A stretch of 64,000 nt of DNA, from NCBI RefSeq assembly GCF_000526375.1, contig NZ_JAFY01000002.1, positions 434,001-498,000 of the forward strand. The letters run 5' to 3'. This DNA comes from Aminiphilus circumscriptus DSM 16581 (GTDB lineage: Bacteria > Synergistota > Synergistia > Synergistales > Aminiphilaceae). Shown here piece after piece: positions 42,509 to 50,188 of this stretch. The position numbers and the translations under genes were made by a program. Position 1 is the stretch's first letter. The number at the start of each line of letters is the position of its first letter. The notes below the pieces were generated by a model. It saw only the letters and a program-made list of their open reading frames with translations, searched no databases and had not been told where the DNA came from.

Positions 42509-43731
42509 AAGAGGGAAGACGGGCAATGAAGGAGCGACTTCGCAAGAGCTATGTGCTGCGCATCGCCGTGGTATGCGTTCTCTCCCTGCTTCTGGGATTT
42601 CTGGCGGATCGGGCGGTGTTCTCCCTTTGGTCCAGCGAGGGAACCTGGATCGTGCGCGTGGAGTCCATCGGCGAGAGAGAGCCGGTTCCCCTCGACATGC
42701 CGGAGCCGCAGAACGAAGACCCCCAGGGCAACGAGTCCCTCGGAGAGTGGCAACAGGTCCGCATTCCCCTGGTTGTGCGCTTCCTTACGGGCGACCGGAG
42801 GGGTGAGCAGGAGCAGGTCGTGGTGGAGCAGCTCGCCAACAGCGGCATTTCCCTGAATGACGGAGACCGCTATTTTCTGGGATGCGACACCTTCCCCGAC
42901 GGCTCCGTCCAATGCTACGTGAGCGACTTTTACCGGGTTCCCTGGGTGGTGGGATTCATCTCCCTCGCCGCGGGAGGCCTCGTTGCGAGCGCCGGTGTCG
43001 CGGGCATTCGGGCTCTTCTGGGGCTTGTCCTCTCTCTCGTGGCGCTCCTCGGATGGTTCGTCCCGGCGGTGCACGACGGGGCGTCGCCCATTCCCTACTC
43101 CATCGCCGCGGTTGCACTCGTGACGGCCTTCACGGTGCTTCTCGTGGTACGGCGCAAACACTGGCGCCCTGTGGCCTTCCTCGGCGCCGTGGGTGGCGCC
43201 GTCACCGCCTCGGTCATCGGTTCCGTCATGGTCTGGTTCTGGAAGCTCTCCGGCATGGCCGGGGAGGGGGGGGCTCTTCTGGCCTCCACACTTCCCGGGC
43301 TTTCCCTCAAGGGGCTTTTGTTGGCGTCGGTCATCGTCGGCTCCATCGGTGCCGTTTTGGACGTGGCCGTCTCGGTGACCTCTACGGTAGCAGAGCTTTC
43401 TACCTACGATCCGCAGATCACGCCGACCCGTCTTTGGCAGGCGGGGCTCGGCGTGGGGCGTGAGGTGTTGGGGAGCATGGTGAACACCCTCATCCTGGCC
43501 TATCTCGGAGGTTCCCTCCCCTTCGTGGTGCTCATCGCCGAGGCGGGGCCGACCTTCTTCGGCTTCTTCAACGACCCCAGCATCGCCGAGGAGATCGTCC
43601 GCAGTCTTGCGGGAACTATGGGGCTTTTGCTCACGGTGCCAATCACGGCTTTTCTCGGTATGTGGTGGCACAGACGGGACCAGCGGAGAGAACAGGGCCG
43701 GCCGGGCATGCGAAGACCTTTTTCGAGCTGA
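42505..43731 (+). CDS. YibE/F family membrane protein
   Basis: A 408-residue protein of the YibE/F family with an N-terminal membrane anchor (about 15-35), an extracytoplasmic domain (about 45-150) and seven or eight further transmembrane segments, including GMAGEGGALLAST and the typical GSIGAVLDVAVSVTST motif. The function of the family is unknown. It is coupled to the DHH phosphoesterase by an ATGA overlap and followed by a strong terminator. Confidence 0.87.
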   Translation: MKEGRRAMKERLRKSYVLRIAVVCVLSLLLGFLADRAVFSLWSSEGTWIVRVESIGEREPVPLDMPEPQNEDPQGNESLGEWQQVRIPLVVRFLTGDRRGEQEQVVVEQLANSGISLNDGDRYFLGCDTFPDGSVQCYVSDFYRVPWVVGFISLAAGGLVASAGVAGIRALLGLVLSLVALLGWFVPAVHDGASPIPYSIAAVALVTAFTVLLVVRRKHWRPVAFLGAVGGAVTASVIGSVMVWFWKLSGMAGEGGALLASTLPGLSLKGLLLASVIVGSIGAVLDVAVSVTSTVAELSTYDPQITPTRLWQAGLGVGREVLGSMVNTLILAYLGGSLPFVVLIAEAGPTFFGFFNDPSIAEEIVRSLAGTMGLLLTVPITAFLGMWWHRRDQRREQGRPGMRRPFSS

Positions 43732-43738
43732 GTTCGAC

Positions 43739-43777
43739 GCTGCGGCGCACGCGGGAACAAGCCCGCAGCCGTTTTTT
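43739..43777 (+). terminator. Rho-independent terminator of DHH-yibE/F unit
   Basis: A GCTGCGG/CCGCAGC stem containing an inner GCGGG/CCCGC option, followed by TTTTTT (43772-43777), just after the YibE/F stop codon. Confidence 0.82.
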
Positions 43778-43825
43778 CCGCGGTCCTTGACTTTTGGGGC
43801 GGCATGGAAAAAGGGGGGAAGAAGA

Positions 43826-44203
43826 ATGCTTTTGAGACGGGAATTCTCCTTCGACGCGGCCCATCGATTGGAACAGTATCACGGCAAGTGCGAGGCACTG
43901 CACGGCCATACCTATCGTTTTTCCGTCACCCTCGAGGGCGACCCCGATTCCGAGGGAATGGTGCTTGATTTCGTGGAACTCAAGAGCATCGTCTCCGAAA
44001 ACGTCCTGTCTTTTCTGGACCACTCCTATCTCAACAATGTGATTCCCCAACCCACCGCGGAATACATCGCCCTCTGGATCTGGAGGAGGATCGAGCCGTT
44101 CCTCCGTGGACGCGGCGCGTCTCTCTCCGAGGTCCAGGTGTGGGAGACCGCCACCTGTTCCGTGATCCTCCGCAGGGAAGACCTGGAGAGAGTCTCGTCG
44201 TGA
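43826..44203 (+). CDS. queD: 6-pyruvoyltetrahydropterin synthase family protein (QueD / PTPS-III-like)
   Basis: A 125-residue COG0720 protein. The zinc ligands are His in FDAAHRLEQ and the two His of HGH, and the proton-relay residues are in FLDHSYLN and PTAEY. The catalytic loop reads CEALHGH. It therefore carries both the Cys of the QueD pattern C-X3-HGH and the Glu of the PTPS-III pattern E-X2-HGH, a combination linked to enzymes that act in both queuosine and folate synthesis. The overlap with folP (GTGA) favours a folate role, making 6-hydroxymethyldihydropterin in place of FolB. GGGGGGAAGAAG precedes the ATG. Confidence 0.85.
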   Translation: MLLRREFSFDAAHRLEQYHGKCEALHGHTYRFSVTLEGDPDSEGMVLDFVELKSIVSENVLSFLDHSYLNNVIPQPTAEYIALWIWRRIEPFLRGRGASLSEVQVWETATCSVILRREDLERVSS

Positions 44204-45405
44204 CGCTCTGGGAGGAGTCTCTTGCCCGGCCGGAGGCCCTTCGCCGGAGGTTCGAGGAGATGGGCTGCTCTCCGGAGGACATGGTCAGTCCGGAGCTGGT
44301 GGAGGGCGTTCTCGCCTTCCATCTCTTTTGGGCGCCGGAGACCTTGCGGAACATCCTCTCCAGAGAGGCTGCCGCAGTGGGAGTCCGCATAGTATGGTCC
44401 CGTCCGGAGAAGGGAACGGTTTCCAAGGAAGCGCTCCTCCTCGGCACGCCGAAACAGCTCGAAGGAATTGCGGCACGTCTCGCCTCTGCATCCGAAACGG
44501 AGGCGAGGACATGGGGAGAGCAACTCCGGCGCGCTCTCGCGGGCAGAGTGATCCGGCAATGGAGGCTTCCGTTGCCCCGGGGGCGCGAGCTGCGTCTGGG
44601 AGGGCGCACTCTGATCATGGGGATCCTCAACCTCACGGAGGATTCGTTTTTCGCCGGAAGCCGCGTGACCGGCTCCTCCTGCATCTCCAGGGCTCTTTCC
44701 ATGGTCGAGGATGGGGCGGACATCCTCGATCTCGGTGCCGAATCCACCCGGCCCGGTGCAGTTCCTGTCTCCGAAGAGGAAGAGACGTCCCGCCTCGTTC
44801 CCGCCCTGAGGGCGATTCGGGAACGTCTCCCTGAGGCGGTGCTCTCCGTGGACACCACGAAGGCATCCGTGGCGAGGGCCTGTGTCGCCGCAGGAGCCGA
44901 TCTGGTGAACGACATCTCCGGACTCGGTTTCGACCCGGATCTCGCCTCCGCCGTAGGAGAACTCGGCGTTCCTCTGGTGCTCATGCACATCCGCGGAACT
45001 CCTGAAACGATGCAGAACGATCCGAATTACGAGAACCTGGCGGCGGAGATGAATGCGTATTTTGAAGAACGCCTCTCCAGGGCCGAAGCGGCGGGCATTC
45101 CGAGGGACCGGATCGTCCTCGATCCCGGCATCGGCTTCGGCAAGACCACGGCTCACAATATGGCACTCCTGCACCATCCGGAGTTCTTTCGCGCCTTCGG
45201 AAGACCTCTTCTCGTGGGACATTCGAGAAAAAGCTCCTTTGGCAAGATTCTCCGTCTGCCGAATCCGGAGGATCGACTGGAGAGCACTCTGGCGGTTACC
45301 GCCCTCTGTGCCTGGCAGGGCGTGGAGATTCTCCGGGTCCACGACGTGCGGGAGAACGTACGGGTGGTGCGCACCATCGAGGCGGTGAAGACCCTCGGCG
45401 CCTGA
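44200..45405 (+). CDS. folP: Dihydropteroate synthase with N-terminal extension
   Basis: A 401-residue protein. Residues about 130-400 are a complete dihydropteroate synthase, which condenses hydroxymethyldihydropterin pyrophosphate with p-aminobenzoate: IMGILNLTEDSFF, DGADILDLGAESTRPGA, ISGLGFDP, DPGIGFGKT and LLVGHSRKS. The N-terminal 125 residues form an extra helical domain of unknown role, seen in some clostridial and thermophile homologues. GTG 44200 overlaps the queD stop. It makes folate, separate from the H4MPT route in the operon that follows. Confidence 0.94.
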   Translation: MTLWEESLARPEALRRRFEEMGCSPEDMVSPELVEGVLAFHLFWAPETLRNILSREAAAVGVRIVWSRPEKGTVSKEALLLGTPKQLEGIAARLASASETEARTWGEQLRRALAGRVIRQWRLPLPRGRELRLGGRTLIMGILNLTEDSFFAGSRVTGSSCISRALSMVEDGADILDLGAESTRPGAVPVSEEEETSRLVPALRAIRERLPEAVLSVDTTKASVARACVAAGADLVNDISGLGFDPDLASAVGELGVPLVLMHIRGTPETMQNDPNYENLAAEMNAYFEERLSRAEAAGIPRDRIVLDPGIGFGKTTAHNMALLHHPEFFRAFGRPLLVGHSRKSSFGKILRLPNPEDRLESTLAVTALCAWQGVEILRVHDVRENVRVVRTIEAVKTLGA

Positions 45406-45794
45406 CGGCGATTCGCCGGGCAAATGAGGCGTGCCCTCCGCCGGAAACTTCTTCTCCGGTATTTTCCCTTTAGAAACATGTCGTCATGTCGTCCGGATGC
45501 GGACCACCCGAACAAGCCGTCCCCTGCACGACAAGGTTTCCTCACGCCGTTTTCGTGGCATCTTCCCCGCGCCTCCCTGTTTTCCGGAGTGCGCCTTCCC
45601 CTGGATGGCTTTACACACGTCAAGCACAACAAGGGCTAAGAGAGAGAACTCCGGAAAAAGCGGAGAGTCTCATGGCACGTTCTTCGCTGAGATGGAGTCA
45701 CCGCGGCAGCCGGTCAAGAGAATCCGGATCTAAAAAAGAATTTTTTGTTTGAAAAAAATGAAATTATCAAGAAAATTACTGGGGAAATCATTCG

Positions 45795-45823
45795 TTGACA
45801 AAATCTTTTGCATGCGTTATTCT
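45795..45823 (+). promoter_or_regulatory. Candidate promoter of the C1-transfer operon (distal)
   Basis: TTGACA (45795-45800), a 17-nt spacer and TATTCT (45818-45823). The -35 is perfect and the spacing ideal. The transcript would have a leader of roughly 390 nt. Confidence 0.55.
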
Positions 45824-45985
45824 ATGCTCGCTGATGTGCTTGCAGAGCACTCTGATTTTTTGACACGCGGAGAATATATGGCTTCATTTCAGTTTTTACA
45901 AGGCGTCGCCACTCTTCGTTCTCTTCGATTTCCCTTGGATGCACTTCGAAAAGGTCCTCCGTTCTTCGTTGCCGCCATCGGTTTT

Positions 45986-46014
45986 TTGACTTAAAACCAC
46001 CTCTTGTATGTAAA
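45986..46014 (+). promoter_or_regulatory. Candidate promoter of the C1-transfer operon (proximal)
   Basis: TTGACT (45986-45991), a 17-nt spacer and TGTAAA (46009-46014), about 200 nt upstream of the first operon gene. Confidence 0.4.
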
Positions 46015-46217
46015 AAGACTCCCTAGAAATGAAAAAATTATAAAACCCCTCTTTTTTCTCCGGGAGGGATCCTTGGGATCGGCAAAGCGTTTCCGAAGGA
46101 GGACGCGAGGGAGGTGAGCGTCGGGAGAAACGTGGAAGGAACGGATCTTTACGCGAAAAAGGGTGGCCCGAGAGGAACTGTAGTGGATTCATTGATGGAT
46201 TCGGAGGTGAAACGAGG

Positions 46218-47750
46218 ATGTCGATCCACGAAAAGATGATCAAAGAGGCGGTCGGAGCGACGCGTTCCGTCTATGGCGTCATCAAGGAAAAGCGGGGAGG
46301 CGTGTTCAAGCTGACGGATGCCAAGCCCTACGTGGACGCGGTCAACACCATGACCGCCGAAGGAGGGCAGTGCAAGGAGGTCATCGATCTCCACGTCAAG
46401 TCCGTGAACGCTCATTATGAGATTTTGTGCGGTCTCACCGACACGATTCGTCCCGAGGACGATCCCTTCGTGGAGCACTACCAGACTCCGGCGATCCTGG
46501 AAGTCCTCTACGAGAGCGATCCGGCGTTCAAGAAGTCCATGTGGCAGTTCATCGACGCCATCGCCGCGAACAAGGCACTCATCGGCCTTGAGGCGGTACG
46601 GCGCTACGGCGGCATGTACGGTCCCACCTGCGTGGTGGACTTCGCCATGTCCGTGGGTTCCGTTCCGAACCTGGTGAACCGGATTCTTCGCAACATGGAC
46701 ATGCCGAAGGCGCACAAGAAGACCATTCTCGCCTCCAAGTCCTGGGGGATGAACACGTCCTACGGTCTCGGAGGAGCCTTCCGGGCGGCTCTGGAGGCGG
46801 GCAAGAGCGCCGCCGAGGCGGAACAGGCCGAGGTCGAGATGCTCCAGTTCATCTACCGGGAACCCATCGCCGCCCAGACCCACCTCATGGCCACCCACAA
46901 TCTCGGTGGCCACGGCGGCCACAGTTCCTTCGACGTGGGAAAATACATGAAGCAGTACAAGGACAGGATGCGGGGCTCCATCGAGGCAGCGGCGAAAGCA
47001 GGGGTGCATTACGCGAACATCTGCGCCGTTCCCGCCTACTGTGTGGGCGACGTGGGGCACCATATCGCCCAGTCTGCCTACAACATGTTCAAGGACGACA
47101 TGGTCTTCGGCATTTACGAATCGGTGATGGACGTCTTCGAAGCGACGCTCCGGAAGGGAATCGAGATGGAGGCCTTCAAGAGTGAGTGGGACGTTCTCGC
47201 GGTGGCCACGGGAGCGCCCGCGGCGGCGTCGGCCTACATCCTCTGGCTCGACAGTTTCACTGTTCCCATGGTGGTGGATCTCCTCACGAAGCGCTTCTAC
47301 AATTACGCCGCCATGAATCCCAAGCGCGGCGAGGCGGACGAGCTGCACAATGTGGACTTCATGGATGTTCTGGCCAGAGGGGAGCAGATTCTGGACATTT
47401 CCCCCATCGGCGCGGGAGCAAAGATCAAGGGAATTCCCCTCGACTTCTCCCCCATCGACAAGCATCCCGTGGTGTCCAATCCGCAGCGCTACACCTACCC
47501 CGCCTGCGCCATCACGCAGCGCTTCGCCGCCCTTATGAGCCTGGCGGATTTCCCCTGCTATCTCACTCCCGAGTGCACGACGGCGACACTGATGACGAAC
47601 ATCATCGCCCTCAATCCCGACAAGCCCGGTGCCCCCGTCCGGGCCTGTAAAGGATGCGCCGTGACGTCTCTGATCAAGCGGAACGTTCCCTACGTGAAGG
47701 GGTGCGGCCAGGGCGACAACGGTTACTGCGAGTGGCATCTGTCGGTCTAG
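46218..47750 (+). CDS. DUF2193-like protein heading the H4MPT C1 operon
   Basis: A 510-residue soluble protein that I recognise as close to the DUF2193 family, known mainly from methanogenic archaea and without an assigned function. Conserved-looking polar segments include RPEDDPFVEHYQTPA, RRYGGMYGPTCVVDF, SKSWGMNTSYGLG, a His-rich GGHGGHSS, CVGDVGHH, ELHNVDFMD, RYTYPACAITQRF and a C-terminal CKGCAV, CGQGD and CEWH. The Cys/His content suggests metal binding. It precedes mtdB by 70 nt. Since the cluster has no fae, a role in loading C1 units onto H4MPT or in a methylene-H4MPT reaction is an attractive but untested idea. Confidence 0.75.
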   Translation: MSIHEKMIKEAVGATRSVYGVIKEKRGGVFKLTDAKPYVDAVNTMTAEGGQCKEVIDLHVKSVNAHYEILCGLTDTIRPEDDPFVEHYQTPAILEVLYESDPAFKKSMWQFIDAIAANKALIGLEAVRRYGGMYGPTCVVDFAMSVGSVPNLVNRILRNMDMPKAHKKTILASKSWGMNTSYGLGGAFRAALEAGKSAAEAEQAEVEMLQFIYREPIAAQTHLMATHNLGGHGGHSSFDVGKYMKQYKDRMRGSIEAAAKAGVHYANICAVPAYCVGDVGHHIAQSAYNMFKDDMVFGIYESVMDVFEATLRKGIEMEAFKSEWDVLAVATGAPAAASAYILWLDSFTVPMVVDLLTKRFYNYAAMNPKRGEADELHNVDFMDVLARGEQILDISPIGAGAKIKGIPLDFSPIDKHPVVSNPQRYTYPACAITQRFAALMSLADFPCYLTPECTTATLMTNIIALNPDKPGAPVRACKGCAVTSLIKRNVPYVKGCGQGDNGYCEWHLSV

Positions 47751-47820
47751 GTTCGGCTCCATCCCCGCGGGAGGCCGGAGCGTGCTCCGGTTCTCCCGCT
47801 TCGTTTCGGGAGGGAAGCGC

Positions 47821-48687
47821 ATGAAAAAAATACTGCTGCAGCTCGACGCGGATGAACATCCCAGCGTGTTCGACGCGGTGACGGCCCTTGACGCGGAGGT
47901 GGATGTGCTGCTTCGCCACGGAAACGTCCGGGCAGCGTCCGTCCAAGCCCTCATTCACGGGCTGCTCTTTCCCCGTGGTCCCGAGGAACTCCATCATAGC
48001 GCCGTTTTCATCGGCGGCTCCTCCGTCACTGCGGGAGAGGAAATTCTCGACGCGACAAAGGCCGCCTTCTTCGGCCCTTTTCGCGTCTCCGTCCTCTTCG
48101 ACGCCAACGGCTGCAACACCACCGCGGCGGCGGCGACGGCGAAGATCGCCGCCGCCGCGGGAGGACTTGAGGGGAAACACGTGGTGGTTCTCGGAGGCAC
48201 CGGCCCGGTGGGATGTCGGGCTGCGGCGCTTCTGGCGAAGGCGGGCGCGCGGGTGTTCCTGACGTCGCGGACCTTCTCCCGGGCGGAGGCGACGGCCCAG
48301 TCCCTGCTGGAGCGCTTCGGCGCCACCGTTTGTCCCGTGGTCGCCAGGTCGCCTGAGGAAACGAGGAGCATCCTCGAAGGAGCGGAGATCGTGCTCGCCG
48401 CGGGTGCCGCAGGTGTGACGCTCCTTCCCGAATCTGTCTGGACTTCTCTTTCCGAACTGAAGGTGCTGGCGGACTGCAATGCCGTTCCTCCAGCGGGCAT
48501 CGAGGGCATCAAGCCCGGCTGGAACGGCCGGGAGCGGGAGGGCAAGATTCTCTTCGGCGCTCTCGGCATCGGGGAGTTGAAGATGCGGGTCCACAAGGCA
48601 TGCCTGAAACGTCTCTTCGAGGCGAGCGACCGCATCTGGGACGCCGAGGAGGTCTTTGCGGAGGCAAGGGAGCACATGACGACGTGA
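47821..48687 (+). CDS. mtdB: NAD(P)-dependent methylene-tetrahydromethanopterin dehydrogenase
   Basis: A 288-residue enzyme of the MtdA/MtdB family, which oxidises methylene-H4MPT to methenyl-H4MPT with NAD(P). Family blocks match the methylotroph enzyme: LLQLDADEHPSVFDAV, FFGPFRVSVLFDANGCNTT, the nucleotide-binding VVLGGTGPVGCRAAALLA (about 122-139), ADCNAVPP and FGALGIGELK. GGGAGGG lies upstream of the ATG. It begins a chain of fifteen genes in which every gene overlaps the next. In this operon it replaces the F420-dependent archaeal enzyme. Confidence 0.93.
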   Translation: MKKILLQLDADEHPSVFDAVTALDAEVDVLLRHGNVRAASVQALIHGLLFPRGPEELHHSAVFIGGSSVTAGEEILDATKAAFFGPFRVSVLFDANGCNTTAAAATAKIAAAAGGLEGKHVVVLGGTGPVGCRAAALLAKAGARVFLTSRTFSRAEATAQSLLERFGATVCPVVARSPEETRSILEGAEIVLAAGAAGVTLLPESVWTSLSELKVLADCNAVPPAGIEGIKPGWNGREREGKILFGALGIGELKMRVHKACLKRLFEASDRIWDAEEVFAEAREHMTT

Positions 48688-49859
48688 CCATTCTTCTGGT
48701 GGCCTACAGCGCCCGCTTTCTGGCGGAGTCCGCCCTCTCCGGAGGCTTTCAGGTCCGCGCGGCGGATTACTTCGGCGACAGGGATCTCCGGGAGCGGGTG
48801 GAGAGCGCCTCGGTCCTGAGGGATCTCGGGGAGGCCTTCTCTCCGGCGGCGCTTCTCGCCGTGGCGGAACGGCTTGGTGGAGAAGCCCTCGTTTACGCAG
48901 GAGGACTGGAAAATCACCCCTCCCTTGTGGCCAGGCTCAGCCGGAGGCGGGAACTTCTGGGAAATCCGCCGGAAGTGCTTGTGGCGGTTCGCGACTGGAA
49001 ACGGCTGGGTGAGGTTCTGCGGAAGGCGGACCTCCCCGCGCCGGAGATGTTCTTCCCCGGAGAGGAAGGACGAGCGGAAAGCGGAGGACGGTGGCTCGTA
49101 AAACCCCGGTGGAGCGCCGCCGGCGCGGGAATCCACTTCTGGAGGGGGGAGGTTTTGCCCCGGGGGAACGTGCTCCAGGAATTTCTTCCGGGTCTTTCGG
49201 GAAGTTTCACCTTTCTCGCGGACGGGCGGCGCGCCGTCCCGGTGGGATGCACGGAACAACTGATCGGAAGGAAGGAGTTCGGAGGAAAACCCTTTGCCTG
49301 GTGCGGCAACGTGACGCCCCTTGCCTTCGCTTCGGGCGGAGAGGAGGCGGAACGCACGGAGACGCTCCTCCGGCGGATGGCGGAGGTCCTGGCCGAGATG
49401 TTTTCCCTTCGGGGTCTCAACACGGTCGATTTCGTCCTCGCCGGAAAAAGAGGGGAACGCCTTCCCGTCCCCGTGGAGATCAATCCGCGCCCCTCCGCCT
49501 CGCTGGAGGTGTTGGAAATGCTTTTGGGACGGTCCCTCTTCGGAGAGCATGTCCGGGCCTGCCGGGGTGTGCTCCCCGAAGAGCCCTTCCGTCCGAAAAG
49601 CGGTTTCTTCGGAAAGGGGATCGTCTTCGCCAGGCGGAAGGTGACCGTCTCCGCCACCGGAGAATGGCGGGCATCGGGCCGCGCCGACATTCCCCACGAC
49701 GGGGGGGTGATCGACCGGGGCAATCCCGTCTGTACCGTTTTCGGACAGGGAAAAACCCGGGAGGAGTGTCTCGAAGCGCTTCAGGCAGCTGCGCTCCGGG
49801 TCCGTAGGGAGATCGGGGATCGTCTTTTTCGCCGGGAGAGAGGGGAGGCGGAGCGATGA
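48684..49859 (+). CDS. ATP-grasp family protein of the H4MPT cluster
   Basis: A 391-residue ATP-grasp protein. WLVKPRWSAAGAGIHFW is the ATP-binding lysine region, LNTVDFVL and VEINPRPSASLEVLE the metal- and ATP-binding C-terminal motifs. It resembles the uncharacterised ATP-grasp proteins encoded in H4MPT clusters of methylotrophs and planctomycetes, thought to act in cofactor biosynthesis. The precise ligase reaction is unknown. GTG 48684 overlaps the mtdB stop, and its own stop overlaps fwdD. Confidence 0.78.
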   Translation: MTILLVAYSARFLAESALSGGFQVRAADYFGDRDLRERVESASVLRDLGEAFSPAALLAVAERLGGEALVYAGGLENHPSLVARLSRRRELLGNPPEVLVAVRDWKRLGEVLRKADLPAPEMFFPGEEGRAESGGRWLVKPRWSAAGAGIHFWRGEVLPRGNVLQEFLPGLSGSFTFLADGRRAVPVGCTEQLIGRKEFGGKPFAWCGNVTPLAFASGGEEAERTETLLRRMAEVLAEMFSLRGLNTVDFVLAGKRGERLPVPVEINPRPSASLEVLEMLLGRSLFGEHVRACRGVLPEEPFRPKSGFFGKGIVFARRKVTVSATGEWRASGRADIPHDGGVIDRGNPVCTVFGQGKTREECLEALQAAALRVRREIGDRLFRRERGEAER

Positions 49860-50188
49860 GATTGCGGCTCGTCCTCGTGACGGGAAGGACCCTGGAGCAG
49901 GCGGCGGGGATGCACAAGGGAAAGTGCTCGGAGGAGTATCGTGCCGCCGTCAGCCGAGGGGAGATCGCCCCGGAAAACCTGGCGGCCCTTTCCCTCGCCG
50001 AGGGAGGAGCGGCCCTTCTCCGCACGGAGCACGGTGCGGCGGAGGTGCGGCTCTTTTCCGCGGACCTGCCGGCGGGACTTCTCTTCCTTCCTCTGGGACC
50101 TTGCGCGAATGCCCTCGTGGGCGATGAGACGGAGGGAACGGGCATGCCCTCCTTCAAGGGAATTCCCGTGGAGGTGGAGCCCCTGTGA
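49856..50188 (+). CDS. fwdD: Formylmethanofuran dehydrogenase subunit D
   Basis: A 110-residue molybdopterin-dinucleotide-binding domain protein. The sequence has the FwdD/FmdD pattern: LVTGRTLEQAAGMHKGK, KCSEEY, LLFLPLGPCANALVG and ETEGTGMPSFKGIPVEVE. It supplies the second half of the Mo/W-pterin site to FwdB. This subunit is normally missing in methylotrophic bacteria, whose FhcABCD complex hydrolyses formyl-MFR without a metal-pterin. ATGA overlap on both sides. Confidence 0.9.
   Translation: MRLRLVLVTGRTLEQAAGMHKGKCSEEYRAAVSRGEIAPENLAALSLAEGGAALLRTEHGAAEVRLFSADLPAGLLFLPLGPCANALVGDETEGTGMPSFKGIPVEVEPL

Larger units (their letters stand above)
45406..46217. other. Long leader/intergenic region before the C1-transfer operon
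   Basis: About 810 nt, AT-richer in its second half. An 81-codon frame at 45749-45994 has no recognisable features and is probably not a gene. Two candidate promoters are annotated separately. No known riboswitch was recognised in the 200-390-nt leader they imply. GGAGGTG precedes the ATG at 46218. Confidence 0.5.

Noticed and set aside
45749-45994. 81-codon ORF in the leader of the C1 operon
   Set aside because: No ribosome-binding site of note, no recognisable motif, and it overlaps the candidate promoter and leader; treated as non-coding.
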